A stretch of 64,000 nucleotides of DNA from Petrolisthes cinctipes (lineage: Eukaryota; Arthropoda; Malacostraca; Decapoda; Porcellanidae): NCBI GenBank assembly GCA_033782935.1, contig JAWQEG010004665.1, forward strand, positions 1 through 64,000, written 5' to 3'. Shown here piece by piece: positions 33,799-44,899 of this stretch; position 1 is the first letter of the stretch; each line of letters begins with the position of its first letter. The position numbers and the translations under genes are program-made. The notes under the pieces were generated by a model that was given only the letters and a program-made list of their open reading frames with translations, was not told where the DNA came from and ran no database searches.

Positions 33799-34391
33799 GT
33801 GAGTGAATCAGCAAAATCAAAATTCCAAATAGGTGTTGGAATATTTTTCACTAGGTATAATCATAGGCCATACAGTCATTTCTGCTCACCCAGGACAGAC
33901 AGTAGGTCTCACTCTTAGAGTGAGTCAAACTAATGCAATCCCCTGTTTGGTTTCCATAATTCTGTATCCTTCATCCCCTTGTTTACTGCACTAGACAGTT
34001 GGTCAATGGAGGAAGCTTTAGGCTAAACAGTGGATTAAGAAAAGTGCAAGAGGAAAAGATGTAATGGGAGGGCTAATAAGTCTGATTACCATAATTTGCA
34101 GTGGCCAGGCACTCCCTTGGGGTGAGTCCCTGGAAGGAATGATATATCAAAACTTTAAATTGATAGAAAAAGTAATGCTGTACAGGCAAAAATTGTAATA
34201 AAAGTATTTTAGCGCTCTGACCACCTTACGTTTTTATTTTTTCAAAACTGCTCTGCTGAATGGACCATCTGTGGCTTTATTTAACTAAGGCTTAAACCAG
34301 CCTAAAGGTTGTTAAAAAGATATTTTTAAATATTTAGGTGCAGAAACGTATTTTTATTACCCATACACCCCTTTAAGAAATCTGTCAACAG
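33799..34391 (+). other. P450 intron 8
   Basis: 593 bases, no feature recognised. Confidence 0.7.
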
Positions 34392-34595
34392 TGGGTGGCT
34401 TTTCTGATGAGCGCCCTGACTGCTTGGGACGAAGAAGAATTCTCCCGGCCCCTTGAGTTTGTTCCTGAGCGCTGGCTGCGGCACCGACCTCTAGGCTCCA
34501 TCCACCCTTGTGCCTCACTTCCCTTCTCACATGGTATCAGAATGTGTCCGGGCAAGCGCATTGCTGAGCAAGAAATATACACCTTAATAGCCAGG
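34392..34595 (+). CDS. P450 exon 9: PERW and heme-binding loop
   Basis: 204 bases, phase 0-0. Acceptor TCAACAG, donor AGG|GTAATA. It encodes WVAFLMSALTAWDEEEFSRP, FVPERW (436-441) and LPFSHGIRMCPGKRIAEQE. The FxxGxRxCxG signature is complete; the heme-thiolate Cys465 is TGT at 34,545-34,547. HGIRMCPGKRIAEQE is the strongest single piece of evidence for P450 identity in the window. Confidence 0.97.
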
Positions 34596-34833
34596 GTAAT
34601 ACTTATTGTGGTGTATACTGCAGGAGGGGATATGAAAAAATAGCCAACCTAAATATTGTATTACTTTTCTCTTGTTATCAGCAATTATGCTACTGAATTT
34701 ATTAAAAATTTTATTCTAGATTTTATGTACTGTATAATAATTTCCGTAATACAATTTCTAATAGTATTCCGTGGGACAGATTTGTTCTTCATATACTGTA
34801 ATGGTGGTAATGATATGTATTATTCTCTTGCAG
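34596..34833 (+). other. P450 intron 9
   Basis: 238 bases, AT-rich, bounded by GTAATA and CTCTTGCAG. Confidence 0.8.
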
Positions 34834-34941
34834 ACTCTACACCGCTATAACTTGGACTGGAAGTATGGGGACCTGGAACGCACTCACAAATTTGTTTTCT
34901 CTTTTAAAGATCCCTTAAAGTTCACATTTATTGATCGCTAA
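34834..34941 (+). CDS. P450 exon 10: C-terminus and stop
   Basis: Acceptor CTCTTGCAG; TAA at 34,939-34,941. Encodes TLHRYNLDWKYGDLERTHKF and KDPLKFTFIDR. The closing 'DPLKF.F..R' is the usual beta-4 end of mitochondrial P450s, so the protein is complete. The exon is short and its frame has no internal start, so it rests on phase and on this ending. Confidence 0.9.
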   Translation, partial: TLHRYNLDWKYGDLERTHKFVFSFKDPLKFTFIDR

Positions 34942-36784
34942 TGGCACCGCATAGTTCTCTGCAGGTCAATTTTATACACTGTCCTACAAGAGAATAAGTC
35001 ATCATTGACGACTGATATAGTGCGTGATGTCCACTACCGACAGAAGAATGAGACAGTATGCATTGACAACTAATTCAGTATGGTGTAATGAACTTATCAG
35101 AATATTAGGTAAGTGGCAAAATTTATTCAACACAAAAGTGGAACTGCAGGGAATTGTAACATCATAATCATCATCATTGTGCCATCTTTGGGGATTAGAA
35201 AGCCTCTTTGCAGGCACCCTTCCCAACTGCAGTACAGTACCTCCCAGCATGAATCATTTACTTGATTCAGCCAAGAATGTTGTGGCCAACCCCTTGGTCT
35301 CCTTCACTCAGGGTCAGCCCAGTTAATTATAACCCATATAATGTATGCATCCAGTAGTCCATTTTAGTATTTTCTTTGGTGGTGATGAAAACATTTGCAG
35401 CTAATATCCTATAGGGCTTTTCTACCTTGTATTTTATCAGCTTCCAACTTCGGGAGTAATGAACTGCAATCAATCAGGGTTAGCATTTACAAAACCAGCT
35501 CTGGATATAATTGCAGCAATATTTTAGTGTCTAAGGAAGTTGAATGTAGAATTTAACTTGATAAAGAAATATAGTTATTATTGATATATAATATTTGATA
35601 TTGGTAACTGAATATACTTTACAAGACTGTACAGTGTACCGGTACTGACTGTATATGTATTGGTGCTAACTGAGAGTAGTATAATTCATAAAGGGCTTAG
35701 TTTAGGAGTCAGTCCTGTCTTCCTCTTTGTATGTATTTTATGTGTGCCTATGTGTGTCTGTGTTAATGAGTGCAACTGAATGTGGTATCACAGTTCATGG
35801 TCAGGCAGAAACGGCAATAATATGTTTCATTCAAGGCAGTTTGAATCTCAAAAATTTAATACCAGACAGGAGAGATAACAAAACTTCTGAAGGCAACTTT
35901 GACTGTACTGTAATGTGTTTGGGTTCATTGTGTCAGTCATTTAGTCCTGTAAGTCATACAGAATAACTTTACACTTCTGATGGCAACTGTAACCATACTA
36001 CAGTATGTGTAAGTTCATCATGTCAGTCATTATGTTAGTCAGCAGGTCAGGCATCTCATCAGTATTCTCAGCTTCAGAAGAGGGATATTCTGTGAAGAAA
36101 ACCCACCTAAGCATGTTCCTCACATTTTTTTCAGATGCTGCAAACATCATTCAAAGACCACAGGTTTAGTTTGATTTCTGGAAGGAAAAAAACTTGTGGC
36201 AGTACAATAGCAGGGTGTTCAGATGCCAAAAAGAAGATGGAGAGGAAATAAGAGATAGCAAAATTTAAAGGAAGGGAGTTAGCAGACCAAATAGGAAATT
36301 ATGAGGAGAGAAAAGATAATAAAATACTGTAACCTGAAAAGGAGAGATAGTTGAATAGCTTATGGACAGCATTGGAGGGATATCGAAATCCTCTTGGACA
36401 TGCCTATAAATGAGAAGTAAAAAGTAAATTAATACCACACCACTAAACAAGCAAGTACTGCTCTCTAAAGGGTGTGGAAACTACTGTATTTTTGCTTCAG
36501 ACTGTATGAGTACAATTTAGTTGTTTGTTTTTCTTTATACTGTAGTGCTATATCCTTTGGCTTTACTTTTCAGGCCTGTGAAGCTGTGTTTGTGGTTTTT
36601 ATTTCTCAACTGATGTTTCAGTTATTGTGTATATTAGTGGTTCAGAGTAGTGCACCCCAGATAAGACAAAGGCCCTGAAATAGGTCCAAATTTATGTTTG
36701 GGGTTTGGGACGAATATCAATCATTATTTTGGGCAATGTGTACCCAGGAGTGAATACCCCGTGATGTGATTATATATGAGAATA

Positions 36785-36880
36785 GGAGGCTTCTGATTCC
36801 TCCTGACTATGTCACAGAACAAGCTCCTTCAATATAGGTGGTGTTTCATGATAATATTTGAAGGTCTCAAAAGCCTTTAA
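36785..36880. mobile_element. Copy of the dispersed hairpin MITE
   Basis: TGATTCCTCCTGACTATGTC, CACAGAACA, then AGGTGGTGTTTCATGATAAT and ATTTGAAGG: the palindromic pattern described in the 55,620-55,710 entry, orientation +. Confidence 0.65.
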
Positions 36881-37164
36881 TTTTCTGACTGCATGACTGG
36901 GTCCTTAGAATTTTACAAGAATTCCATGGTATGCAGATTTGCTTGCTTATTATGTTGCATAAAATAACACACCATTTGTATTATTTACTAATATGAGACT
37001 GCTTAGTATGAATAAATTCAGCACAACAAGACTAACATGAAAAGTTATTTTCCAATAAAAGTATGTGACAGGAATATTGACCCTGTCTACATTAGGGGAT
37101 CTTAGATTTTGTCAGCATATTGGAGGCACCTGTAAGATTCAGTAGCATCAAGAGATATCTACAA

Positions 37165-37400
37165 CAAGCGTTCTGTAGTGGGGTATTGGCTGCAAAGAGT
37201 TGGGCAGTACTTTAAGGGTTTGGGCTCGCCTTTGAACCCAAGCCAATTTCTTTACTCTCCTCAACTGTTCCTCAGTTCCTTATTTTTTTTCTTTATTCTT
37301 GCTCTTCCTCTTCTTTGTCTCCTTTTTCGTGATCATACAAGGTCTTCCTGACCTAGCACAGCCTTCCCTTTTCCACTTTGCACTCACTCATTTCCACAAC
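37165..37400 (+). repeat. Dispersed SINE-like repeat (one of at least five copies)
   Basis: Shares, in order, GGGCAGTACTTTAAGGGTTT, a GCCTTTGAACCCAAGCC-like block, a pyrimidine-rich stretch and AGGTCTTCCTGACCTAGCAC with 23,258-23,420, 39,885-40,050 and 40,650-40,835 (+), and with 3,300-3,420 (-). No promoter boxes or tail could be defined, so 'SINE-like' is descriptive. Confidence 0.6.
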
Positions 37401-38219
37401 AATAGATCCTCTTACTTCTTTGCCACTATTATGGTCTGTCTTTTTATGATCCTCTGTTTGGAAGGGATCTTCCTCATCAGGTTACCATTGGCAAAACCTT
37501 TTTGCCTTTTATACTGTATTTCTTTCTTCCAAGTATGTACAGTATTAGCAGATAGTGAAGTGGTGGTGTTCCATAATTTGCAATTTTGGTTGGTATGAGT
37601 TGCCATTAGCCTTTGTTGATGCATAACTTGTAAATATTTTGGATTACAAGTCACACATATCCAGCTCAGGTTATAAGGGCTTCCAGCCTTACTGCAGTTG
37701 CTGAGAGGTGGTGCTGTGTGATGCTTCCCAAACTGAAAGTATATATCCCCTCTTGAATTGAAAAGGAAAAGTGGTTTAATAGAGTAATATTTTATAGAGA
37801 CAGGTTAAGTCCATAAAAGGAATTGGTACAGTTTTTTTTTCTTTACTTTATGTTTCCTTTTTATGATGCTGGTAATGATACGATAGAGGAAAAATATTTA
37901 CTGCATCCGTTTCATCAATATTTGTTATGGTATATAACAATTTTCACTTTATTTTTCACCCTTGTCCTGCCCCCACTGAGGCTACGACCAACATAAAAGG
38001 TCTTTTATTTACTCGAACCATTCACCAACTTTCTTAATTGGGTAACATGTCGGGAGCTGGAGACCAATGGATCCCTCCAATCTTTGCTGAGAAACTAGTG
38101 TCAGTACGAGGAACGTGTGTTTTTTCGCACAGGTTGGGGGAACTGGTAGCCAGCAAAACGTTGGCCAGATCTTAATGGGTCTCTTCTGCACCAGCCACAG
38201 GAACTGCAGCAAAACTTGG

Positions 38220-39375
38220 GAGCGCTAACTTGAATCATTACAAGTTTTGTGTCCCTCCACCCAATCCCACCACACCCAGCAAACTCCATCATTACTGCCC
38301 TTCCCTGTTCCACCATGTCCACCCCAACCTTGACCTGTACTCCACCTCACCATACTCCACATCATTGTGATTTCAACTCCAATCCCACTCAGTAACCCAA
38401 CCCTACTGCATCTCCCCTCACTCCATATCACCCCACACCACTCCACACCATCCCAAGCCTCTCCAGTCGCATCCAACAAGCCCACCCTACTCCATCACCC
38501 CACACCACGCCACACCACATCACATTACATCATCCCTAGCCTCCTAAGTCCACAACACCTCACCAACCCAACCCCACCTTAATGCATCTCCCTTAACTCC
38601 AAGCCACTCCACGGAATCCCCACCCATATCTCGTCTCATATTATCACTCCACCCCACTGCATTATACCTTCACTCCACCCAACATCCCCTCACATTCCCC
38701 AACCTTCCCAGTCCCACGTTGTCCACCTCAAGCTCTGCTACTGCACCCTGTCTCACTCCATTAACTCCACTACTGTACACTCCACCTCCCTCCACTTCCC
38801 TCCACCTCTCCCTCAGGCCCACCACAGTGCATCTGGCCTTAATGCATATTAATGTATCTTATCTAGGCTATCTGTCTATCTCAGCATCACCTCACTCTAT
38901 GTTTCCTTTGTGATCTCCACCATCCCCAGGGGTTGCGCCCTCATGTGACAAAATTACTGATTAAGTTATCTTCAGCATAATAATGTTAAATATTCTAACT
39001 CAGGCGAAGATTAAGTTTTATTTAAGATAAAGAAACCCCTCCTCCCTTTTCCTAGCACTGGCTGATCTAGACTACTTTACACGAAACAGACTCCTTTAAT
39101 ATAGGTGCTGTTTTATGACACAGTTTGGAGAAATAGTATTGTGAGCCTTCAAATTCGCCGATGACGTTACAGGAATTCAAAGCCGGACGAATTTACAACT
39201 ATTATTTATGATAAAAAAATAATTATAACTGACCCTAATGGAACACAAACAAGGGAATGTAGTCTTTGTACACCACACGGTCTTGATGCCTCATTGCCTC
39301 CTACACTAGAACAATATTATCGTATTGTATTTATTTCAACCAGGAGACTAAAGCTGCCTCTTTCCCCCCATCCAG
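38220..39375. other. C-rich low-complexity intergenic stretch
   Basis: 38,250-38,850 is rich in CCACACCA/CCTCCAC words on the + strand with no stable period. 39,060-39,175 holds a degenerate hairpin-MITE copy (CGAAACAGACTCC ... TGCTGTTTTATGACACAGT). No gene supported. Confidence 0.5.
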
Positions 39376-39694
39376 CCGATTGAACCCACTCTATCTGTCT
39401 CACTCAGTAAACCAAAGCTCCTCCACCCCCATATCCACCCACACAGGTGACCAAAACCACCTCATATCCATCCATCGCCCCCTCCTAACCACCTCCACTT
39501 CCGAAGCCCTGGAATGGTCCGTCTCTGTTGACATTTATGAGCAAACTTTCTTGGCCAGCTTGCTTGAGTTTATCCAGGCAGGGAAAATTAAGGTTGGCGA
39601 CTGCTGCGTGCCCGACCTAACAATGTGGTGCTTGCTGAGAAACTTTGGCAGTTGGCAAGGTACAGTAGCAGGTATTCTGGACTTTCGCGAGAAT
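39376..39694 (+). CDS. Orphan exon-like open frame, gene unknown
   Basis: A stop-free frame runs from a possible acceptor (CCCCCCATCCAG, ends 39,375) to a strong donor AAT|GTAAGT (39,695). The second half has a normal amino-acid mix (LEWSVSVDIYEQTFLASLLE, GKIKVGDCCVPDLTMWCLL, NFGSWQGTVAGILDFREN), unlike the low-complexity sequence around it. I recognise no family and see no neighbouring exon. It may be a real internal exon of an unannotated gene or a chance frame. Confidence 0.22.
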
Positions 39695-39884
39695 GTAAGT
39701 TGTAACCAGCAAAAACATACAGTAATATTTGATAGAATAATAAAATACAGTTATAATGTGATAGAATAATAAAATACCTGTACTACCCAAGTAATTACAC
39801 GATCCCGTGCAATTGTTAAATTGAGTAATTGAAATACTAATTACATGTGCATTCTCGTAAGTCTATCGACCCGTAGGGGGTTAA

Positions 39885-40835
39885 TTACGTACAGATATGT
39901 GGGAAATATTTTAAGGGGTTTGGCGCCCCTTTGGACTCTAGCTCATTTCCTCCTTCAGCTGTCCCTCCTTTCCTTCTTTTTCCTTGGTTCATGTCGTCCC
40001 TTCTGGTACAAGGTCTTTCTGGCCTAGCACAGCCTTCTTCGTTTCCCTTTTAAATCTAAGGAAAGGAAGAGTTAATGGAGAAAATTGAAAAGAGGGAGTT
40101 AATAGAGAAAGGAGGAGTAGGAGAAATGAGAAGAGCTAATGAAGGAAGAGGATAAGTTAGGAAGCTAAACGAAAGAAGAAAGTTAATTAACAAAAGAACC
40201 GTGAGGGAGAAAGGAATTAGTAAGAAAGGGAGAGAGAAAGAGCACTTGGAGGATCTAATAGAAACCAAGCTGTGTGCTGCATGGAGGAGGAGGAAGAGTA
40301 TAGATGATGGCGGCCACTGAGTGTCTTATGGCCTCGTAACTTGGATATGAGGGGAACTAGCGCTTGTGTTTACTACCATAATCAATAATGCTTACCCTTC
40401 CTCCCGTACAATTTCAAGCCTAGAACACACCCTCTTGTTCTGATCTTAACTTTACTGGCAGCTTACACGAGGAGGCATAAACTGGTGAGAACGAGGATAT
40501 TTGTAGGCAACTTTGGATATATGTTGAGGTTTATTATGTACTTAGATATATTTTTGGTTCTATACATTTAGGAATTTTCACTAGGATATATTGTTTTAGG
40601 TACTGTACGTTGAGATATTTTGAGGCTTATAGGGTAGGGGATGTGAAGGCTGCAAAGTGTGGGCAATACTTGAATTTTGTTTTATTTTCTGGAGCCCCTT
40701 CGAACTGAACTAGAGTCCATTCTTTTCCTTCTCCTTCCTTCATACCTATTGTCCATCTTCTCTGTCTACTTTAACCTTCTCCCTTGTTGTATGTAGTTAT
40801 TTTTGCCTAACAGTCTTCTTTCTTCCTCTTTAAAT
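39885..40835 (+). repeat. Two copies of the dispersed SINE-like repeat
   Basis: 39,885-40,050 and 40,650-40,835 each begin with a GGGAAATATTTTAAGGGGTT or GGGCAATACTTGAATTTTGT variant and carry the CCCCTTTGGACT / CCCCTTCGAACT block. Each ends near a GGCCTAGCACAGCCTTCTT-like or TGCCTAACAGTCTTCTT word. Purine-rich unique sequence (40,055-40,260) lies between them. Confidence 0.55.
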
Positions 40836-40849
40836 AATTTTGATACTAA

Positions 40850-40857
40850 TCTCTCTC

Positions 40858-40940
<83 letters not shown>

Positions 40941-41004
40941 GCGTTTTACCTCCTCTCCCTCTCTCTCTCTCTTATTTCTTTTCTGTCTCGCACATACCAT
41001 TTAC

Positions 41005-41040
<36 letters not shown>
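40850..41040. repeat. (CT)n arrays
   Basis: Near-pure CT at 40,850-40,938 and 41,016-41,040, with a C10 run between. Confidence 0.95.
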
Positions 41041-41041
<1 letters not shown>

Positions 41042-41128
41042 TAACCCATCAGCACCACCGCTTCTGTCCTACCCAGCTGCCTCCCTGCTCGCATTTTATG
41101 GTGCAGCTTGACTGAGTCCTAACTTTTA

Positions 41129-41815
41129 CGAGGAGGAGAAGGAGGAGGAGATGGTGTTGGTGGTGGAGGAGGAGGAGGAGGTGGTGATGGTGGTGGTGGA
41201 GGAGGAGAAGATGGAGGAGATGGTGGAGGTGGAGAAGGAGAAGATGGTGGAGGAGGAGGAGGTGGTTGTGCTGGTGGTGGAGGAGAAGATGGAGGAGATG
41301 GTGGAGGTGGAGGAGGAGGAGGTGGCTGTGCTGGTGGTGGAGGAGGAGGAGAAGATGGAGGAGATGGTGGTGGTGAAGAAGGAAAAGATGGTGGAGGAGG
41401 AGGAGAAGAATATGGAAGTGGTGGAGGAGGAGGCGGAGATTGTGGTGGTGGTGGTGAAGAAAAAGTAGCTTGGGAATATGGTGTAGGAGGAGGTGGTGGA
41501 GGAGATTATGGTGGTGAAGATGTAGAAAAATAAAACAAAAACAGGCGTAGATAAATCAAAAGAGAAAGGAGAAGAAGGAACAAGAGAGAAGATGAGGAAA
41601 AGAAAAAGGAGAAGAAGGAACAAGAAGAGAAGATGAGGAAAAGAAAAAAGGAGAGAGAAGGAACAAGAAGAGAAGATGAGGAAAAGAAAGAGGAGAAGAA
41701 GGAACAAGAAGAGAAGATGAGGAAAAGAAAAAGGAGAAGAAGGAACAAGAAGAGGAGATGAGGAAAAGAAAAAGGAGAAGAAGGAACAAGAAAAGAAGAG
41801 AAGGAAAAATAAGAG
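41129..41815. repeat. 690-bp polypurine tract: (GGA/GGT)n then (GAA/GGA)n
   Basis: 41,129-41,520 is degenerate trinucleotide repeat (GGAGGAGGAGATGGTGG-like). 41,560-41,815 is an AGAAGGAACAAGAAGAG / AAGATGAGGAAAAG repeat of roughly 45 bases. The + strand is almost pure purine. Acidic or Ser/Phe-rich open frames here are repeat translations. Confidence 0.9.
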
Positions 41816-42018
41816 GTGAGAAGATGAAGGAAGGAAGGAAGGAAGGAAGGATGAGGAAAGGATGGTCGTTAGGCAGGCTGGACTGGGGGAAACTTTTTGA
41901 TGAATACACTTTTTCCTTCCACAGTCTCATCGTCGTCGTCGTCTTCATCTCCTTGTTTTCCTCCAACCTTTCTCTCTCGTCGTTATCATTTCCTCCAGCT
42001 TACTTTTTGTTTGTTATC

Positions 42019-42111
<93 letters not shown>
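42019..42111. repeat. (CT)n array
   Basis: About 92 bases of uninterrupted CT. Confidence 0.97.
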
Positions 42112-42114
<3 letters not shown>

Positions 42115-42119
42115 AGAAC

Positions 42120-43570
42120 GTCAGTATTACAGGGTTCTCCCCATAGCACTCCCCTCCCCTCCCCTCTTCATGCCATTACTCACTTGTTGCTGACTGGTGA
42201 GGGGTTGTATTGGCTTGGATCAGAGGTGCCCAAACTGTGTGTCGTACCTCAATTAAGACCCCCTCTCCCTCCTTCCCTACACACACACACACACGTACCA
42301 TAGGGCTTCTCCTCCCTTGTATGTACTAAGTGAACTCCTCCTCTGACATCCTCGTAACAGCCACCCAACAAAGTGCTAGAGTGTGAGAGGTTGTGATGCG
42401 GTGAATGGGAAAAGGTGGGTATGCACCACACTATCGTCTTAAGGTCAGTGTGGCCATACAACATTGTGTGGATACCTGACCTTTAACTCCACTCATTTCC
42501 GTCTGTCTCTTTTCTATCTTGTAGGACTGAGGAAAGGGGGAGGGTCATTTCTTTGAGAGTTAATTTTGATACATTCTTCCAGGCTCATAATTACTCAGGA
42601 TTTGTACTTCAGATCATTTTCCTCCCGACTGGGTAAACACAGCCTCATTTCCGTCTGTCTTCTCTTTTCTAGAATGATTTTGATACATTATTCAGGCTAA
42701 TTCATTATTCAGGATATGGATTTAAGACGATTTACTCCCGACTGAGAAAACACAGAGATTGTGTCTATGTGGCAACCTTCCGGGTAATCCTATTTCTTAT
42801 TCCCTGTCGTCATTTAAAGGGGGGTCATCTGTTGGTTGTTGACGAACTGCAGGGCTACTGATTCCTCCAAACTGCTATGAAATAGATCCCTGACTCGCTA
42901 TTGAGTAACTTGTGTCTGTTTCCTAAATTGCCTGGAGGAAGTGGTGGTCCTCCACTCGATCACAACAGTAAAGAAAGTATTCTGTTGAGGCCAAATTAGA
43001 GGGTATGCCAGGATATAAAATTCTTCAGTATACGTGAAGGGTAATTATTTGTGGAGGAATCAGAAACCATTCAATTCGGTCTGACCACAACATTTATATT
43101 TATTCTTTATTACTTCCGGACGATTATAATTCGTTTTAAGAGAAGCCACGGTCAATCACAGGTCCCCATAAAATTAATCTCATAGCTTTTAGTATCCAAG
43201 CACGACGCTGCTATTTTGCGAAACCAGTTTAATAAGGTCCTTTCGGCGGTGCCTTTGCGGATACCGGGACCAAAGGGACGGGTAATTGCAGAAGTGAGCA
43301 AATATTAAACTTGGCCAGAGTGGGTATTTGCATAGCAGCCAAGGAGAGGGTGAGAGGCCTGCTTGTCATAGTGTAACACCAGCAGTCGTGGTTTGTGTGC
43401 TTGTGTGTGTGTTTGTGTACGGGAAACTATCAAGAAGTGGTAGTGTGTGTGTGTGTATGTGCACGGATTCTACCCAATGATACTATAGGATATTAAGTGT
43501 ATGTGTGAGTGCATGTGTGTACTGAGTATCTATGATTGTGTACAGAAATCGCCCACCGGTGCTACAATCT
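42120..43570. other. Intergenic, no gene
   Basis: Holds a diverged hairpin-MITE copy (42,850-42,960) and two near-duplicated 60-80-base stretches (42,495-42,610 and 42,640-42,740, sharing CATTTCCGTCTGTCT and TTTTGATACATT). A fragment of the SINE-like repeat lies at 43,225-43,290. Confidence 0.5.
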
Positions 43571-43573
43571 TGT

Positions 43574-43772
43574 GTACAGCCATGGCTGGTAGTGCTGGAC
43601 CAGGGTCCATGCAAGGAGTGTTGGAGAGCAACAGAACAGAGTTCGAACAAGTGAATTTTCCAAACCATTCTCAACGTTGAGAGAGATTTAAAAGACTCAC
43701 TTTTTCGAACTCTGTTCAGTTGCTCTCCAACACTCCTTGGACCCTGGTCCAGCACTATCAGCCATGCTGTAC
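43574..43772. repeat. Foldback element, about 80-bp arms
   Basis: The left arm 43,574-43,654 (GTACAGCCATGGCTGGTAGT ... CAGAGTTCGAACAAGTGA) is the near-exact reverse complement of 43,697-43,772. It differs by a 4-base indel and a few substitutions, with a loop of about 42 bases. The arms end in GTAC. No coding capacity. Confidence 0.85.
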
Positions 43773-43779
43773 ATTATGC

Positions 43780-43975
43780 CCTGTGCGTGTGTGTATGTGG
43801 CAAGTATGTCCTTTGCGTGTGTGTATGTGCGTGTATGTCCTGTGTGTGCGTGTATGTGTGTGTATGTCCTGTACGTGTGTGTATGTGTATGTCCTGGTGT
43901 GTGTATGTGTATGTCCTGTGTATGTGCGTGTATGTCCTGTATGTGTGTGTATGTGCGTGTTCGTGTGTGTAAGCC
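43780..43975. repeat. Minisatellite TGTGTGTATGTCCTG-like
   Basis: A GTGTGTGTATGTGCGTGTATGTCCT-type unit repeats about seven times. TG-rich on the + strand. Confidence 0.8.
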
Positions 43976-44069
43976 ATCCATCTAGTGGCTCGGGCAATGA
44001 TGTGAGACCGTGATACACTTGACTGCAATACGTCTCCCTAAATCAACTGCAGAACGAGAGGGGATCAAT

Positions 44070-44070
<1 letters not shown>

Positions 44071-44155
<85 letters not shown>

Positions 44156-44156
44156 G
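44071..44156. repeat. Compound (AC)n-(CT)n-(AC)n
   Basis: AC at 44,071-44,106, CT to 44,130, then AC to 44,156. Confidence 0.95.
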
Positions 44157-44504
44157 CACGTCTGTCTAATCTACGTATCTACATTTAAGAGGAAGAAGAA
44201 CACGTCTGTCTTATCTAGGAACATACCCTCCAGTCACAAAGGCAGCCTGGCCCAATATACGCTACTGTGTTGGTGATGACAAAACTAAAGTCTCACTTGT
44301 CTAATATATACTGATAATTGTGATATGTAAATTAAATGGATGATATATAAACGGATGATATATGACATAATAAATGATATAATAATTGTCGAATACTGAT
44401 TATAATGATATATTAAATGAAACTATATCAAGAAATAGAAAAGTACATCAGTAACCGAGTATAGGTGGTCCGTTTTGTAGGACAGTGTGAAAGACTAAGT
44501 ACAG

Positions 44505-44505
44505 T

Positions 44506-44536
<31 letters not shown>

Positions 44537-44775
44537 TACTGTACACACACTCACACGTATACCCTTCCTCCCCACACACATAAATGCACCCACGTAGGCA
44601 CACACACACACACATATTGTACACACACTCACACGTATACCCTTCCTCCCCACACACATAAATGCACCCACGTAGGCACACACACACACACATATTGTAC
44701 ACACACTCACACGTATACCCTTCCTCCCCACACACATAAATGCACCCACATAGGCACACACACACACACACGTCC
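44505..44775. repeat. 78-bp minisatellite, about 3.3 copies
   Basis: The word TCACACGTATACCCTTCCTC recurs at 44,551, 44,629 and 44,707, an exact 78-base period, followed by CCCACACACATAAATGCACC. Because 78 is a multiple of three, both strands stay open and yield repeated 26-residue peptides; these are not evidence of a gene. Confidence 0.92.
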
Positions 44776-44899
44776 ACGTCCACATCAAGCCCCTAACCAG
44801 AGACGCAGCCTCCATTACGCAAGCCCATCTCGTCAACACAGCAAACACTTCCCTTCCCTCCCTCCTTCAGGTATAATAACGAAGGAGGCGCTGAAGGAA

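Larger units (their letters stand above)
22966..34941 (+). other. Gene span: mitochondrial-type cytochrome P450, ten exons, 516 aa
   Basis: Exons: 22966-23131, 23531-23765, 24681-24797, 25091-25167, 26394-26595, 28798-28990, 29754-29923, 33720-33798, 34392-34595, 34834-34941 (1551 bases, all phases compatible). It is a heme-thiolate monooxygenase. The N-terminus has Arg/Ser/Thr and no acidic residue before position 50, a mitochondrial presequence rather than an ER anchor. Then IPGP (36-39), WxxxR (139-143), ALESI-like LESICLISL, GATETT (326-331), ESNR (384-387, the ExxR of the K-helix), FVPERW (436-441) and FSHGIRMCPG (458-467, heme Cys465). Length and motifs fit the mitochondrial CYP clan, served by ferredoxin. 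The ecdysteroidogenic CYP302/314/315 families, CYP44/49/301-like or vertebrate CYP24-like relatives are possible; I cannot fix the subfamily without alignment. Confidence 0.9.
34942..38000. other. P450 3' UTR and intergenic DNA
   Basis: AT-rich, with no gene. Contains a hairpin-MITE copy (about 36,785-36,880) and a dispersed SINE-like repeat (37,165-37,400). The end of the P450 transcript cannot be placed. Confidence 0.5.
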
